A stretch of DNA of 64,000 bases from assembly GCA_016858145.1 (NCBI GenBank), contig JAEHOE010000094.1, forward strand, positions 248,001 through 312,000. Reading direction: 5' to 3'. The notes below the pieces were generated by a model. That model saw only the letters and a program-made list of their open reading frames with translations, was not told the DNA's origin and ran no database searches. The number at the start of each line of letters is the position of its first letter. Position 1 is the stretch's first letter. The DNA is from Edaphochlamys debaryana (Eukaryota > Chlorophyta > Chlorophyceae > Chlamydomonadales). The position numbers and the translations under genes are program-made. Shown one piece after another: positions 35,301-45,912 of the stretch.

Positions 35301-38300
35301 GCAAGAAAGGTACTCGCCACCTCCCCCAACCCCACCTCCACCAACCCCACCCTCAACCTCATCCGCAACCTCCCTCACCCCACGCCAACCCCCCTTGCGC
35401 GCACTCGCCAGCAGAGACCGACCTTCAGCAAGCCGCCGTTCCCCAGCTAACGCCCCACCACCACCCTGCCCGTACCATGCACTCCCCCTCGCAACCCCCT
35501 CACACACCCCCATGGTCCCCACTCGCCTGCAGGGGGTGCATGGCGTACCGGGAGTGCACCAGCGCGTACGGGGGGCTGCGGGCGGTTGGGCGGTTGGCGG
35601 TTGGGCGGTTGGGGGCATACGGGGGGGAGGAGGTTGGGGCGGTTACGGGGGCTGCGGGGGAGGGGGCTTAGGGAGGTGGGCATGCGGGGAGGTAGCAGGA
35701 GGTGGGGATCCGATCCACCCATCCACCGACCAGCAGCCGCTGCGGCCCCAGCCATACAATGTGCCCGAGCCCCTACCCCGCAATCCCCGGCACGCACCTC
35801 CCAGCCATCAACCAGCCCCTCCTACTGGGGATTCTTCAGCCGCATCCCCACCCCCCCACACCCCCGCCCCCTCACCACGCCACCTTGTCCAGGGGCGTAT
35901 CCACCACGGCCCGCATGTCCTCCCCTGCCAACCACCGCCCAACCATCCCCCAACCACCTCGCAACCGCCTCCTAACCAACCAGACGACCAACCACCAACC
36001 AGCTACCACTCACCACGCCGCCTTGTCCAGGGGTGTGTCCACCAGGGCCCGCATCTTGGTGCCCGCCTCGGTCTGCCAGTAGGCCGCCACCACCTGGGGG
36101 GGTTGGGGGGGGTTAGGGGAGATGGGTAAGGGAAGGGGCGGGGGGGGCAGCGGGGGATGGATGGAGAAGGGGGGGCCTTCGTCTCCCAGTAGGCCGACGC
36201 CAGCTGGGGACAGGCTTGGGTAGGAGGAGGCCAAGGGAAGGGGGGGAAGGTGAGAGGCGGTGAAGAGGGGGGCTGAGGTAGGCTACAAGGCGACCTCAAC
36301 CGTACCAGTACCTCAGGGCCACCAGTGGGTGCCAGCTTAGGAACTGCTATATGCTCAGCTTAGAAACTGCTATATACTCCTTTGCACGCCACGCATGCGC
36401 ACCTGAGCGGGCGGGATGACCCAGCGCGACGCAGCCGGCACCACCACGTCCCCCGCCTTGCCGTCCGGCCCCGGCCCCGCCCCCGGTCCCGCCCCCGGCC
36501 CCGGCCCCGCCGCCTGGCGGTGGCGAGACAGGAGCTCTGGGCCCGCCAACTCCTGCTGACCTGCGGGGGAAGGGTGGTGGTGGTGGTGGTTGGGTTGGAT
36601 CACAATGGGACCAATGACCTGCGTGTGAGGGGTTGGGGGTTTGGGGTTTGGGGGGGGGGCGACCCGAGGCGGTCGCCAATGCCAGAAAGAAGGAGGGGGG
36701 ACCCTTCACTACCCGCCTCCCCACCTGTCCCCCCTCCCCTTCTTAGGAGCCGTCCCCTCTCCCGCTCAGGACCTGCCCCCCGCCCCCCCCCCCCTTGAGC
36801 CCACCAGAAGACGTCGCCACCTCCTGAAGGAAGGACGGCGCGTCCTTGCGCGCGGGGCACTCGAAGCCCAGGGAGCGGTAGAAGGGTACCGCCTGATCCA
36901 CGGGGCCGTGGAAGACCACGTGGCTGTACGGCAGTACGGCATGGGTGGGAGGGATGGGTGGGTGGGAGGGAGTGGGGTGGGGCCCAGAGGGTACCGTATG
37001 TGTGCAGGGCAAGGCGCGTGCACATCACGCACTCTCGCTCGCTCGTTTGCTCAAACCGTCTCGTCAGCAGTACCCGGCACATTGCCCCATTAGTCATGCG
37101 CCGCCCCATGACTCACCCCGCCGACATGAGCATTACGTCATCGAACAGGCAGTACGCCTCGGGCGGCGGCTGCAGCAGGCATACCACCATGGTGATGTTG
37201 AAGGCGCGGCAGGCCTTGGGGTGGGGGGGGTTGGGGGGGAGGGGGGAGGTGAAGGGAGGTAAGAGAGGACCTCCACTCCGCTGTGCTACTCCCCGGCTTG
37301 CCTTGCCCGCTCCCCCATGACAGGGCCGTGCCTCCTCTCCCCCCACGCCCCATCTCCCCTCCCCTCCCCCCCCCTCTCCCCTCCCCTCCCCCCCCTCTCC
37401 CCTCCCCCCCCTCTCCACCCACGCCCCCCCTCCCCCTCCCCCCCTGTCAGGGCCTTGCCTCCCCCTCCGCCCCCCACCTTGCACAGCAGGTCGCAGATGG
37501 AGTACAGGGTGGCGCTGTCCAGGCCGGTGGAAATCTCGTCCAGCAGCAGCACGCGCCTGGGCCCCACCAGCATCTCGGCCGTGGTCACGCGCTTGCGCTC
37601 GCCTGAAGAGAGTGGGCTGGGTGACTAGGTGAGTGTTTAGGATGCGTAGGGTCTAGGTGAGTGCGTGAAGGGCTGCTCGCATGAGCCGGGAGTCTCAGGC
37701 GCGGTGACGAGGCGGCGGGCCTTAGAATGCCAGAGTTCGGAGTCGGGATTTGTGTGTGTGTGCGGAGGTGGGATGCTGAGGACCGCACCAGCCCTCTCCA
37801 GCCCCTTCCAGCCTCGGCCCCGCACCGACCCGCAGGCTACCATGGCCAGACTCAGCCCCGGGCCACAACCGCCAACCACCCAACCACCCAACCACCCAAC
37901 CACCCAACCACCAACCACCCAACCACCAACCACCAACCACCCAACCACCAACCACCGACCGCCCCACCTCCGCTGACGCCCCTCAGCATGGCGTCCCCCA
38001 CGGGCGTGTCGGCGGTGTGGGCAATGCCCATGGCGCGCATGGCGGCCAGGGTGCGGACGCCCGAGTCAAAGGTCTGGTCCGCCAGCTCTAGGAACGCGGC
38101 TTCGCTCATGTTCTGAGGGGGATGGAGGGGGGAGAGGGGGGAGGGTGGGGAAACGTGTGTGTTTCGTGGCAGCACGCGTGAGTCTGGTCAGCCAGCTCCA
38201 GGAAGGCGGCTTCGCTCATGTTCTGAAGGGGGCGGGAGAAGGGTTTCGGAGCGCGCGTTTGCATGTTTGGCTTTGCACGGCCATACAGCCAGAGCCTGAA

Positions 38301-41300
38301 TACTACTCAGTGTCTCCCTCCATGCCCAGTCCACCCACCCCCAGGATGTCCTTGGGCGGGTCCCGCCCCTCCGCGTGCGCCCGCTCCACCGCCCTACAGG
38401 AGGCAGCGACCCGGGGGGGGGGGAACACGAAGGGCTGAGCCCAGGGATCCTCTGAACACCCCCGTCATGGAACCGCACGCCCCACCCCAACAGTCACTCG
38501 GTCGATACCCTACCCACCTCTCCGCCCGTCCACCAAGCCCACCCTCTCCCAGTCCCCCTCCCCATCCCCTCCCTCCCCCCTCTTGAACCCCACTCTACCC
38601 CCCCCCCCCACCGCTTGAGCTCCCCGGGCAGGTCGTATCCGGTGCCCTCGCTGCCGATCTGGCAAGTGTGGGCGAACGACAGCGTCTCCATCACCGTGAG
38701 CGTGGGGATGTGCTCGTCGTGCTGCGGGGCTCCAGGGGGAAGGGGGAGGGACGGGGGATGGGACAAGGATCGGGGGGGGGGCAAGTTAAGGGGGAAGGGG
38801 GAAAGCGGGAGAGAATGTCTCCATCACGGAGTCGCGCCGTACAGCTTCCGCCGTACCTGGTTAACGTAAGCCGTGGTGCGCTCCACTACGAACTCGTCCT
38901 GCGTGAAGCCGTTGTACGACAGATCTCCGGACATCTGTGCAGGGGCGAAGGGGCGGGGTAAGGGCGGGCAAACACTCGGTCACCCGCAACCCCCTTGGCC
39001 CCAATCTCGCCCTGGCCTCATTCAGGCAGAGTTAGCGCAGTCCCTCCCTGCAACCCTCTGCAACCCTCAGCCCGCTCACCAGGCCCCCCCTCCTCCCCGT
39101 AACGCCTCCTCCAAGCCCCCTTCCCCACCCTCAGCGTCTTTCTCCATCTCCAGTCAGCCACTGTGCAGCCAACCGAAGGCACCTGGCCTCTGCCTCATGC
39201 CCCTTCATCACGACCCCCCGCCCCACCATCACCACGACCCCCCGCCCCACCATGTGGCTTATACTGCGGGCACTGACCCCTGACCCACCCTCAGCGTCTT
39301 CTCCTTTTTGAGCCGGCCGCTGAGCAGCTTGAGCAGGGAGCTCTTGCCCGATGAGGGGGGGCCCAGCAGCAGCGTGGGGCGGCCGGGCAGGATGACGCCG
39401 CTGGGGAGGTGGAGGGAACGCGGGGGCGACAAGGGGGTGGATAACGTGTGTGTATTGAGGGAGGGGGCCCAGCAGCAGTGTGGGGTGTGGGGCACAGCTC
39501 AAGGGCCTGTCTGGGCGGTACGACAGTGCGGCACTCGTACGGCATTGCCGTACACTCGCCTGAGGTTGTCGAGCACCGCGAAGTCGACTGTGTCCTCCTT
39601 CATGCACACCACACGCTGAGAGGGAGAGGGATCGGGGGCGTGAGGGGAGATCGGAGGCAGATAACGGCATGCTGAACGTCCCCTGCGCCGACCCCCACAC
39701 AAGCAACCATCCTCATCCCCTAAAGGCACCACCTCTCCCCTCTAGGGATCACCACTACCCTAGAGGGACCCCCTCAGACCTTCCCCCCGTCCCTGTACGG
39801 CATGTACGGCACCTTGAAGATTGAGAGGATGCTGTTCCCCACGCTGGGCAATCCCGAGCTCCCCAGCAGGGCGTCCGTACGTACGGACAGATCCCGCCAT
39901 CTCATGGTCACGGAGGGCAGTCTGACGTCATAGTACCTGACAGGGGGAAGGGGGGGAGGAGGGGTGCATGATTGCAAGCATGGATCCTAACGCTCCGACC
40001 TTTCCGCATTGAACTCCCCCTCCCCGCCCCTCTCCTCCCCGCCTCTGGCCCACTCCCTATCGGCATCATATCCTCCACAAGCCAGACCCTAACCCCCCCT
40101 GCCCTTACCTCTGTATGCCTGCCAGGGCCAGCATGAACCCCCCCGCCTGCTCCAGGTCCTTATCAGCCGCCTTGGGGGATGGGGGTGGTGGGGGCAGGGG
40201 ATGGGGGAGTGAGATGGGGGGTCAGGTAGCGGTAAGGGATCACACGGGGTAAGGAGGCCCAGGCTGGAAACCACCAAGCAAAGCCAGCTGACCGGACCAA
40301 CCACCTAACCGCCATAACCGCCACAACCGACAACCGTTAACCACCTGCACTTTCTTGTCCAGCTCCCTGAGCTCCTCCAGGGTGCGCAGGCGGCCCCCGT
40401 GCGCCGCCTGTGGGGGGCCGGGGGGGGGGGGGCGACGTGGCGAGGGTGGGCACGAAAGACGGGGGCCATGGCGCGTCAGCCAACCAACGCCCTGCCCTCG
40501 GCGCACCCCGCCCTCCACCCCAAAATCCCCAACCACCCCCTCAAGACCTCCCCTCACCCGCCGCATCACGTGCCTGGTGCACCGCCTCCTCCACAATCAA
40601 GCTCCCGCTCCCCCCCCCCACCTCTCCACGCCCCCTGTCAGACTCCCCCCCCCCCCCACCCCCCCACCCCACCCCACACCTGGTACACCGCCTCCTCCAC
40701 CAGCTCCCGCTCATCCCCCGCATAGGTGGGGCCGCCCAGCCCCGACAGCACCGACGCCGCCGCATGCGCCAGGCGGCCAATGCCCGTGGAGGCGCGGGAG
40801 AAGCTGCCGTCGCCGCTGCCCCCGCCCCCGCCGTGGTCCGAGGCGGCCAGGTGCGCGCTGAAGCGGGCAAAGAGGTCCAGGTCGCCGAGGTGGAAGGCGC
40901 CCTTGGGGGGGGGGAGGGGAAAGAGGCGGGGAGGGGGGGGAGGGAGGGGGAGAGGGGGGGGGGGGAGGGGGGCCAGGGGGGGAAGTGGGTTGTGAGGAAG
41001 GAGCTCGGGAGGAGGGGTTGCCCGATGTGCAGCCTTGTGCGGCGATGGAGGGCGTCATAGGGAGACCGGAGCAACTGCGCTGAGCCCCCTGGCTCCTGTC
41101 GTGCCCTTCGGGGGGATACAACGCGAGTCGCTGTGGGCCGCCAATCGCTGGCATAGCGGGGGGATGGCGGGGGCTGTGCGGCGATGAGCGTCAGAGCGTG
41201 CCGAATTCGAGACGGCCCGGCACAGCGATGGCCATGTCACGCGGTTCCATTGCGCTCAAGGCGTACGGATACGTACGTTTGCAACTTTAAAGGACGTTCC

Positions 41301-41450
41301 GGTGCAAGGGTTCGGTGGCAGCGAATGTTCACCTAAAAGGCCTGCAACTGCGGGTGTTCACCAGCTCACCGCTTGTGGCACGATGCCGAAGACGCCCTCC
41401 ACTCCGAGCGTCTGCGCCTCTGGCGAGAACGCATTCTTGTAGTCCGCCAT
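23044..41450 (-). CDS. full-size PDR-type ABCG transporter (53 exons, 1536 residues)
   Basis: This is a plasma-membrane-type ABC exporter of the pleiotropic drug resistance (full-size ABCG) family, arranged NBD1-TMD1-NBD2-TMD2. Fifty-three exons splice with every phase matching, from the ATG at 41450 ([13 protein letters not shown]) to TAG at 23044 ([10 protein letters not shown]). That gives 4611 coding bases, a little longer than the usual 1400-1450 residues. Introns average about 265 bases. Two donors are GC (39559, 35526) and several acceptors are AAG. The smallest exons are 25 and 28 bases. As in plant and fungal PDR proteins, the two ATP sites are unequal. PDR proteins export lipids, terpenoids and xenobiotics using ATP, but the substrate cannot be read from this sequence. 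There is no adjacent gene of the same pathway. Domain parts are given in four following entries. Confidence 0.93.
27961..29523. repeat. short dispersed element TGTTTTGCCGACGCGTCG in ABC introns
   Basis: An 18-25 base phrase (a GTGTGTG run followed by TTTTGCCGACGCGTCG) occurs at 27961-27986, 28503-28520 (last part changed) and 29500-29523. It also occurs inverted at about 28298-28320. A weaker version lies near 29611. Its end is the palindrome CGACGCGTCG. All copies are inside introns of the NBD2 part of the ABC gene. Confidence 0.75.
28005..28050 (-). repeat. near-exact copy of ABC exon 37 in the preceding intron
   Basis: About 46 bases, from the CCTCAG acceptor through the codons for [12 protein letters not shown], are repeated without change about 110 bases upstream of the true exon (27930-27880). 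After that the copy reads AIRK and runs into AAG|GTCCTC, a weak donor. It could act as an alternative 3' exon or be a pseudo-exon. Confidence 0.85.
30853..36093 (-). other. ABC transporter TMD1 and linker (exons 16-30)
   Basis: Exons: 36093-36014, 35575-35527, 35124-35047, 34640-34581, 34375-34328, 34206-34160, 33862-33790, 33484-33431, 33121-33036, 32550-32523, 32329-32257, 32091-31975, 31714-31651, 31180-31098, 30938-30853. Landmarks are [20 protein letters not shown] and [19 protein letters not shown] before the first helix, [34 protein letters not shown] (the PDR FYKxRxxxFYPAW motif), [39 protein letters not shown], and [19 protein letters not shown] with VINEF. The last helix is [18 protein letters not shown]. 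An Ala/Lys-rich charged linker follows (exon 30). Exon 17 ends in a GC donor. Exon 25 is 28 bases, and its upstream neighbours carry partial exon copies in the introns. Confidence 0.9.
32333..32362 (+). repeat. 30-base uninterrupted G run
   Basis: This is the polypyrimidine tract (C30 on the minus strand) of the acceptor before ABC exon 26. It is the longest of many pure C tracts that precede acceptors in this gene. Runs of this length are prone to slippage and G-quadruplex formation. Confidence 0.9.
35876..36206 (-). repeat. copies of both ends of ABC exon 16 in its flanking introns
   Basis: Exon 16 (36093-36014) is flanked by copies of both of its ends. Its 5' end, with the acceptor and codons for VVAAYW, recurs at about 36178-36206. 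Its 3' end, with the donor and codons for [12 protein letters not shown], recurs at about 35876-35920. Each copy keeps the splice site of the end it derives from. The same pattern on both ends of one exon is seen again for exon 33 (copies near 29167-29203 and 29535-29560). Confidence 0.8.
37868..37965 (+). repeat. CCAACCAC/CCAAC satellite in ABC intron 11
   Basis: Roughly a dozen units of AACCACCC or AACCACC stand head to tail, directly against the donor side of exon 11 (donor GGAG|GTGGGG at 37967). Similar AACCA-rich stretches occur near 35920-36000 and 40290-40345. Simple-sequence expansion; no coding role is seen. Confidence 0.85.
38179..38227 (-). repeat. partial copy of ABC exon 11 in the preceding intron
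   Basis: The acceptor TTCAG and codons for [14 protein letters not shown] of exon 11 (38112-37968) recur in the intron with three base differences, then break off into GTGCTGCCACG sequence. The copy is 5' of the real exon and keeps its splice acceptor. Confidence 0.85.
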
Positions 41451-43454
41451 TCCTCACGGCGCTGTATCCGGCTGTCAAATGTTGCTCTAACGCTTTCGAG
41501 TGCAGAGCCCGATGCGCGACAGCTGACGCTGCCTTCTTGAGCGACCAGTTACGGCCCGACTCAATGGACGTTGATTCAAAGCGGAAAGGGCCCCACGGCC
41601 TTCTCCATGTTGACTTGCTAGCGTCTTTAGCTGGTTAAGGACACAATATGTCAGGGAGTCCGAATGCCAGGACCGCCGTGGGGCAGCAGTACTCGGTTAC
41701 GGCACACTTGCCCCATTCCCCGTACACGGCGTGCACGTACTCCCCAAACTACGTCGCATGGTTTTGGTCTTCCGGTCTCGAGGATGCGGCCTTCCAGCCT
41801 CCCACGTTGCACATACAGACCCATCCTCCTCCCTGCTTCCCCACCCCCACTCCTCTCCCACCCCCATCCCACCCCGCCACCCCGCCACCCACGCACCACA
41901 CCGGCGTTCCGCCTCCCCTCGGCCCGACTGCCCTGCCCCTCGGAGCCCATAATACCTTGCGCGCCCAGCCTACCTCGTTGAAGCTTCCCACGGTGAAGGG
42001 CGGCGGTACGATGGGGCAACCGCCTCCGTTCAGCTCTCCGTGATTAGAGGCGTGCCACGGCAGTGCTCCAACGCACCCGGGACCCGGGACCTGACACCCG
42101 CGCCCGGGCCCCAACGCACCCGGAAGCCGAGCCCCGACACACACGAAAGCCGAGCCCGGTTGCATTGCACCCCGTACCTCAGGACTCCTCGGAAGGCCCA
42201 ACACCTGCCTTGTGGACGGGGTACAGGGGACACGGGAGGGGGTGCATGTGCGACTCGCGCAGGTGCCAATGTCCAATGGTTATCCGCCTGGCGCAAGCTG
42301 GCCCGCAGAATTCCCACCGGCCCTCACAGCATCCTGCCTCCTGCTAGGCTTCGTGTCCCTCCTGGCCTGGGCGGCCCGGGCCTCGGCTGGTGAAGTTGCC
42401 TGTCACCCCTTCGGCGGCGCACCCCCCTCGGCCACCTAGCACCCTTTCCGTAGTTTGGCAGCAGGTCTGTCGGTCGGCTCCAAGGCAGATGAGAGACGAC
42501 ATGACCCCCCTTTCACCTTGCCGAGTCGCATAGCACACGGCAAATAATAAGCTGGCTCCCCGCCAGCCCTCTGGGCGGGGATGGACAACCAGAAGACATG
42601 TACCGGCAGGTAGCTAGGCACGCGGCGGGGGCCGCCGTTGGCACCACAAGCAATCAAGGCAGGGCAGAGCGAAGGGGCTGTGTGTGGCATAAGGGGCTTG
42701 GTGGGGCATGAGGGAGGAGGGCAGACGGCCTGTCTGTGCGCCGGGCGCACGCTTAGTCCCACGGCCCGTGGGTGCCCAGCAGGTGCACTCTGGTCCCAAG
42801 CACCACCAGGCTGCTGTCACAGCCGCGTCGTCCGCGTCCACAAACCGTCTGTTCACCAGAAGAACCCACAACCGTGCACCCTTAACGTCCAGTGCCTCTT
42901 GCAGTGCGGACTCTATTTACCAACGCATGCGTACGGAGCCGTCCTAACTTATTAGGCCCGGGAAAACGTAGCCCGTAAACCTTTGGTACGGTGCCGACAG
43001 ACCACCGTCCGGTCCTCAGCCATGCCTCCGCCCTACGTCAGTGGTTTGGCCGGTTGCCACTTTGGTTGAGAGCTGATACTGCTCGAGGCTGGAAACCGGA
43101 TCGGACTTAGGGCCGTAGGATGCGAAGTGACAACAGTCCGGTCCCCAGCCACGCACGCCTCCGCCAGCTCCCAGCAGGGGCCTCCACTACTCATGCCCCG
43201 CCCCAAATGGGTACCTCAAGTACCTCTATCTGCACGTCGAGCCCATCACCGGTACCGCTCTGACCGGATGCATGAATGAGTCTGCTCACACCGCCGTGAG
43301 GGCTGGAAATACCAAGTGACCATGCCACCTGTGTGCACCAATGCAGCCCCTGACCAAGCCACCCTATCTGTGCCAGGTGCCTTATTGCTCCGCCCCCTGC
43401 GACCCCTGCCTCCGTGAATTGTCCGTAAATTGCTTCACCGGCCAATCAACCCAT

Positions 43455-43459
43455 TTACA
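43455..43459 (-). terminator. candidate TGTAA polyadenylation signal
   Basis: TGTAA is the usual poly-A signal in Chlamydomonas relatives. This one lies about 250 bases beyond the TAA of the lectin-like locus on the same strand. A five-base match is weak evidence by itself. Confidence 0.3.
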
Positions 43460-43594
43460 GAGTTGAGCCACAGCACCGCACCTCTCGATCGTATGGGGCT
43501 ACAGAAAGATGAAGTAATAAGCAGGCAGGAGACCGCATTGCAGTGTCAAGGCCTCAGGAGCTAGATGCACTTGGGTGCGCCGGTTGTGGACCAC

Positions 43595-43633
43595 TCAATG
43601 GACCACAATGGACCTCACAATGGACCTCAATGG
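43595..43633 (+). repeat. AATGGACC short repeat
   Basis: The phrase CAATGGACC with small changes occurs three times, followed by CAATGGCC, within 39 bases of intergenic DNA. No function is evident. Confidence 0.75.
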
Positions 43634-43704
43634 CCTACCTGCTTGTGCAGGGTCAGTGAAACTACTACGTACTGGATGAAGGAAAGCTCAGCGCCCGGCC
43701 CTTA

Positions 43705-45061
43705 TTAACCAATAGGCCGAAAGCCATTATCAACCCGACACACAATCAATCGACTCACGCACCATCCTAGGCACATGCTTGCTACAGGGGGGCAACAGGG
43801 TTTGAGCCTCAAGCTTACACAGCTTCCAGCTTGCCGTGATGATCTTAGTTGCGTGCCTAAGCAGGATTGAAACCGGGCATCATGACTGTCTGGCTGCTGA
43901 ATAGAGTGGCGTTCCGTGGTGCCAGCGAGCTGGGCCCAGGCGCCGCTGCTCAGGAGGCCCCACATGATGTCGACCACGTGCGTGGGCAGGGACAGGGGGC
44001 TGATATCAAACCTGCGTAAGGTTACGGCAGGACAGGGAGTGAGGCAGGGTGGGTACAAGGCATGCATGCAGCAGGGGTACACAAACGAGCTATTGGCGGC
44101 GGCGGCCGATAGATAATGTTGTTTGACACGCATGGGTACTGCATGGGTACTGCGTTTGGACGAAAACAAACAACCTGGTTGCATACTCACGATAGCGGGG
44201 GAAACGCACGCGGCGTCAGGCTAAACTTCTGCCGATCACTGGCCAGATCGCAGACTAGCAGGTCGACTGGAATGATGGTTGTGCTGTTGAGGGCTCCCGG
44301 GAAGGAGGACGGAGTCACAGGGCGCGTGCTGTTTCCGGCGGTCAGGCAGAGCGCCGGGTTGGAGTAAAGCCTCAATTGGAAGGCGCCACCTGCAAGGGGA
44401 ATGAAGCAAACATGCAAATGACGAGGCTGCAGATAGAGGGCAATCCCAAGACCCTTGCCAGTCAGTAACTCACTGCCTGTGTCTTCAACCCATAACGTCT
44501 GGTTGGTGCTCGGGTCAACGCTGCAGTCTGCCTGTCGGATTCCCCCGACAAAGCCAAGGCTGGTCTCAAGACATTTGCCTGAGCTGGTCGACCGGAGGAT
44601 TGTGGAGACCCGGGCGGGGGATGGAGTAGCCGGGCAGGCTGAAGGCCTGGCTTGAAGCGTTGCTGTTGCGCGTGAAAAGGTTGGCCCAGGCGCCGTTCGT
44701 TTCCGCTGAGGCCCCACATGATGTCGACCGTCAAGTGCGGCGGGCGCTTACTTGCTGGGGACGAGCTCGTACCTGCAGGGTACATAGCATACAATCGTGC
44801 TAGCTCAATAGTTGTTGAGAGGATGATTATATGCGTGGCATTGCAGCACTCACGTCCCGGCAGGCGACTGGCGTGGCAGGAAGAGGAAGCGCTGGTCCCA
44901 CGTGTTTGCGTCTGGCGAACAAGGTAGGCTGCGCTAGAGCAGGACGTTGGTGCTCGACACAGCCCCCGGGAAGGAAGAAGTGTAAACAGCTCGGGAGGTA
45001 TAGTCTGCTGTGAGGCAAACGCTGGGGTCCGAGTAGAGAGCGAGCCGCCTGTAGCCAGTCC
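43705..45061 (-). pseudogene. tandem beta-trefoil (ricin-B/CBM13-fold) lectin-like locus, disrupted
   Basis: Four exon-like blocks are visible: 45061-44854, 44772-44474, 44389-44191 and 44011-43705. They have good splice sites (CATACAG, CTGCAG, TTGCAG, ACGCAG acceptors; GTGAGT donors). Typical trefoil strands are STILRSTSSGKCLET, NQTLWVEDTGS, FQLRLYSNPALCLTAG and DRQKFSLTP. A diverged second copy has RRLALYSDPSVCLTA and WDQRFLFLP. Such folds bind sugars, and no enzymatic or toxin domain is present. The locus is broken: an in-frame TAG lies at 44936-44934, a TAA follows VPSK near 44750, and the frame shifts between NGAWANLFTRNSNASSQAFS and the STILRS block. The DIMWGL phrase occurs in two blocks (near 44730 and 43960), which shows internal duplication. 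It could be a decaying gene or one with unresolved introns. Confidence 0.5.
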
Positions 45062-45912
45062 CTGTATGGTGCGTGGAGGGACGCAGTCGGTTAATGGCTG
45101 GATGGGTGCAAGCTTGGGTCGTACTGCCCAGGACACATCCCTCGTGCATTCCCCGTCAAGGCCGCGCACTCCCGCTACATGTATGGTTTTCAGCGGGCCG
45201 CCCCAGATTACCCCGTGTCGGCACACTCGAACATTGGGCCCCCCTGGGGGAGACCACGGGGCTCAGCTCTTTTCCTCCCTTCGGACAGCCATCCTTGTCA
45301 ACAATGCCCCTGCTGTTTATCTGTGCGCATGGAGGACATGTCCCACTGCATCAGGGGTCAATCTGGTCAGCCGTCGAGTCCAATGCGGGGGGGTGGAGGC
45401 GCGTGTGCATACACAGGTGATCCCACCCGGCCTCGCCCCCATCATCACCCCATTTAATACAGCTCGCTCCTCTGGCAGCGCTCTCCATGCCGCCCTCCCT
45501 CACGCAGCCCTAAGGCAGCTACCGTGCCCCCTCACCTGCTCACCACACACCAGGCCCGCCCTGCACATAAGGCCACCCTGCCCCTCAGGAGGCCCAAGGC
45601 CATTTCTTCTTCAGCCGCGCCCTCCGTCATACACGGCGCCGAAGTTGGCCTGGCGTTCCCCCCGTGCATTCCAGCCCCACCTTCCAGCCCTGCTCAAAGC
45701 CCATCCTGCCCCCTCGGGCAGCCCTGTGTTGGAAAAGAGGAGCCATTCAGGCAGCTACCCGGTAGGGCGGGCCGCCCTGCCCACCTGTCAGCACGTGCAG
45801 CCACAACCCCTCAACCCGCCGGCCCCAGCCTTGCATGTGCCCACGTGCCACGCAGTGAGCGCACCCCGCATCCCAACCTCCAGCCCTCCCTCAAGCAACC
45901 CTACTCAGGCAG
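45062..45912. other. spacer, probably 3' region of the coiled-coil gene
   Basis: About 850 bases between the lectin-like locus and the stop codon of the large coiled-coil gene, which reads leftwards into it, so part should be that gene's 3' untranslated region. It is Pro/Ala-like in composition in several frames. The 337-residue plus-strand frame here (45066-46079) overlaps the coding exon of the opposite strand and is not supported. No TGTAA signal was found on the minus strand close to the stop. Confidence 0.4.

Larger units (their letters stand above)
36403..41450 (-). other. ABC transporter N-terminus and NBD1 (exons 1-15)
   Basis: Exons: 41450-41370, 40901-40680, 40407-40345, 40170-40109, 39936-39813, 39615-39560, 39400-39289, 38934-38857, 38721-38612, 38393-38339, 38112-37968, 37602-37478, 37214-37117, 36923-36805, 36560-36403. 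Residues 1-120 are a Ser/Gly-rich cytosolic N-terminus. The Walker A motif is GPPSSGKSS at about 216-224 (the usual second Thr pair is Ser-Ser). The Q-loop region is [13 protein letters not shown]. The signature is [13 protein letters not shown] at about 367-379. Walker B is [12 protein letters not shown] at about 387-398. The switch region reads [12 protein letters not shown] with Gln instead of His, as is normal for PDR NBD1. It then continues [16 protein letters not shown] and DAPSFLQEV. The exon 6 donor is GC, which gives NLSGVILPG across the junction. Confidence 0.9.
41451..43704. other. spacer upstream of the ABC transporter
   Basis: About 2.25 kb between the ABC start codon and the end of the lectin-like locus. 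The ABC promoter should lie in its left part (just above 41450). No gene is supported. Small imperfect repeats include an AATGGACC phrase repeated three to four times (43595-43633) and two related phrases beginning CCGGTCC near 43012 and 43140. A TGTAA on the minus strand (43455-43459) could serve as the poly-A signal for the lectin-like locus. Confidence 0.45.

Noticed and set aside
37868..37965. Regular CCAACCAC array considered as a CRISPR-like or telomeric array
   Set aside because: There are no unique spacers and the unit is 7-8 bases, so it is a simple satellite inside an intron.
43705..45061. Ricin-like toxin gene
   Set aside because: Only the sugar-binding trefoil fold is suggested; there is no catalytic chain, and this fold is widespread in ordinary carbohydrate-binding proteins.
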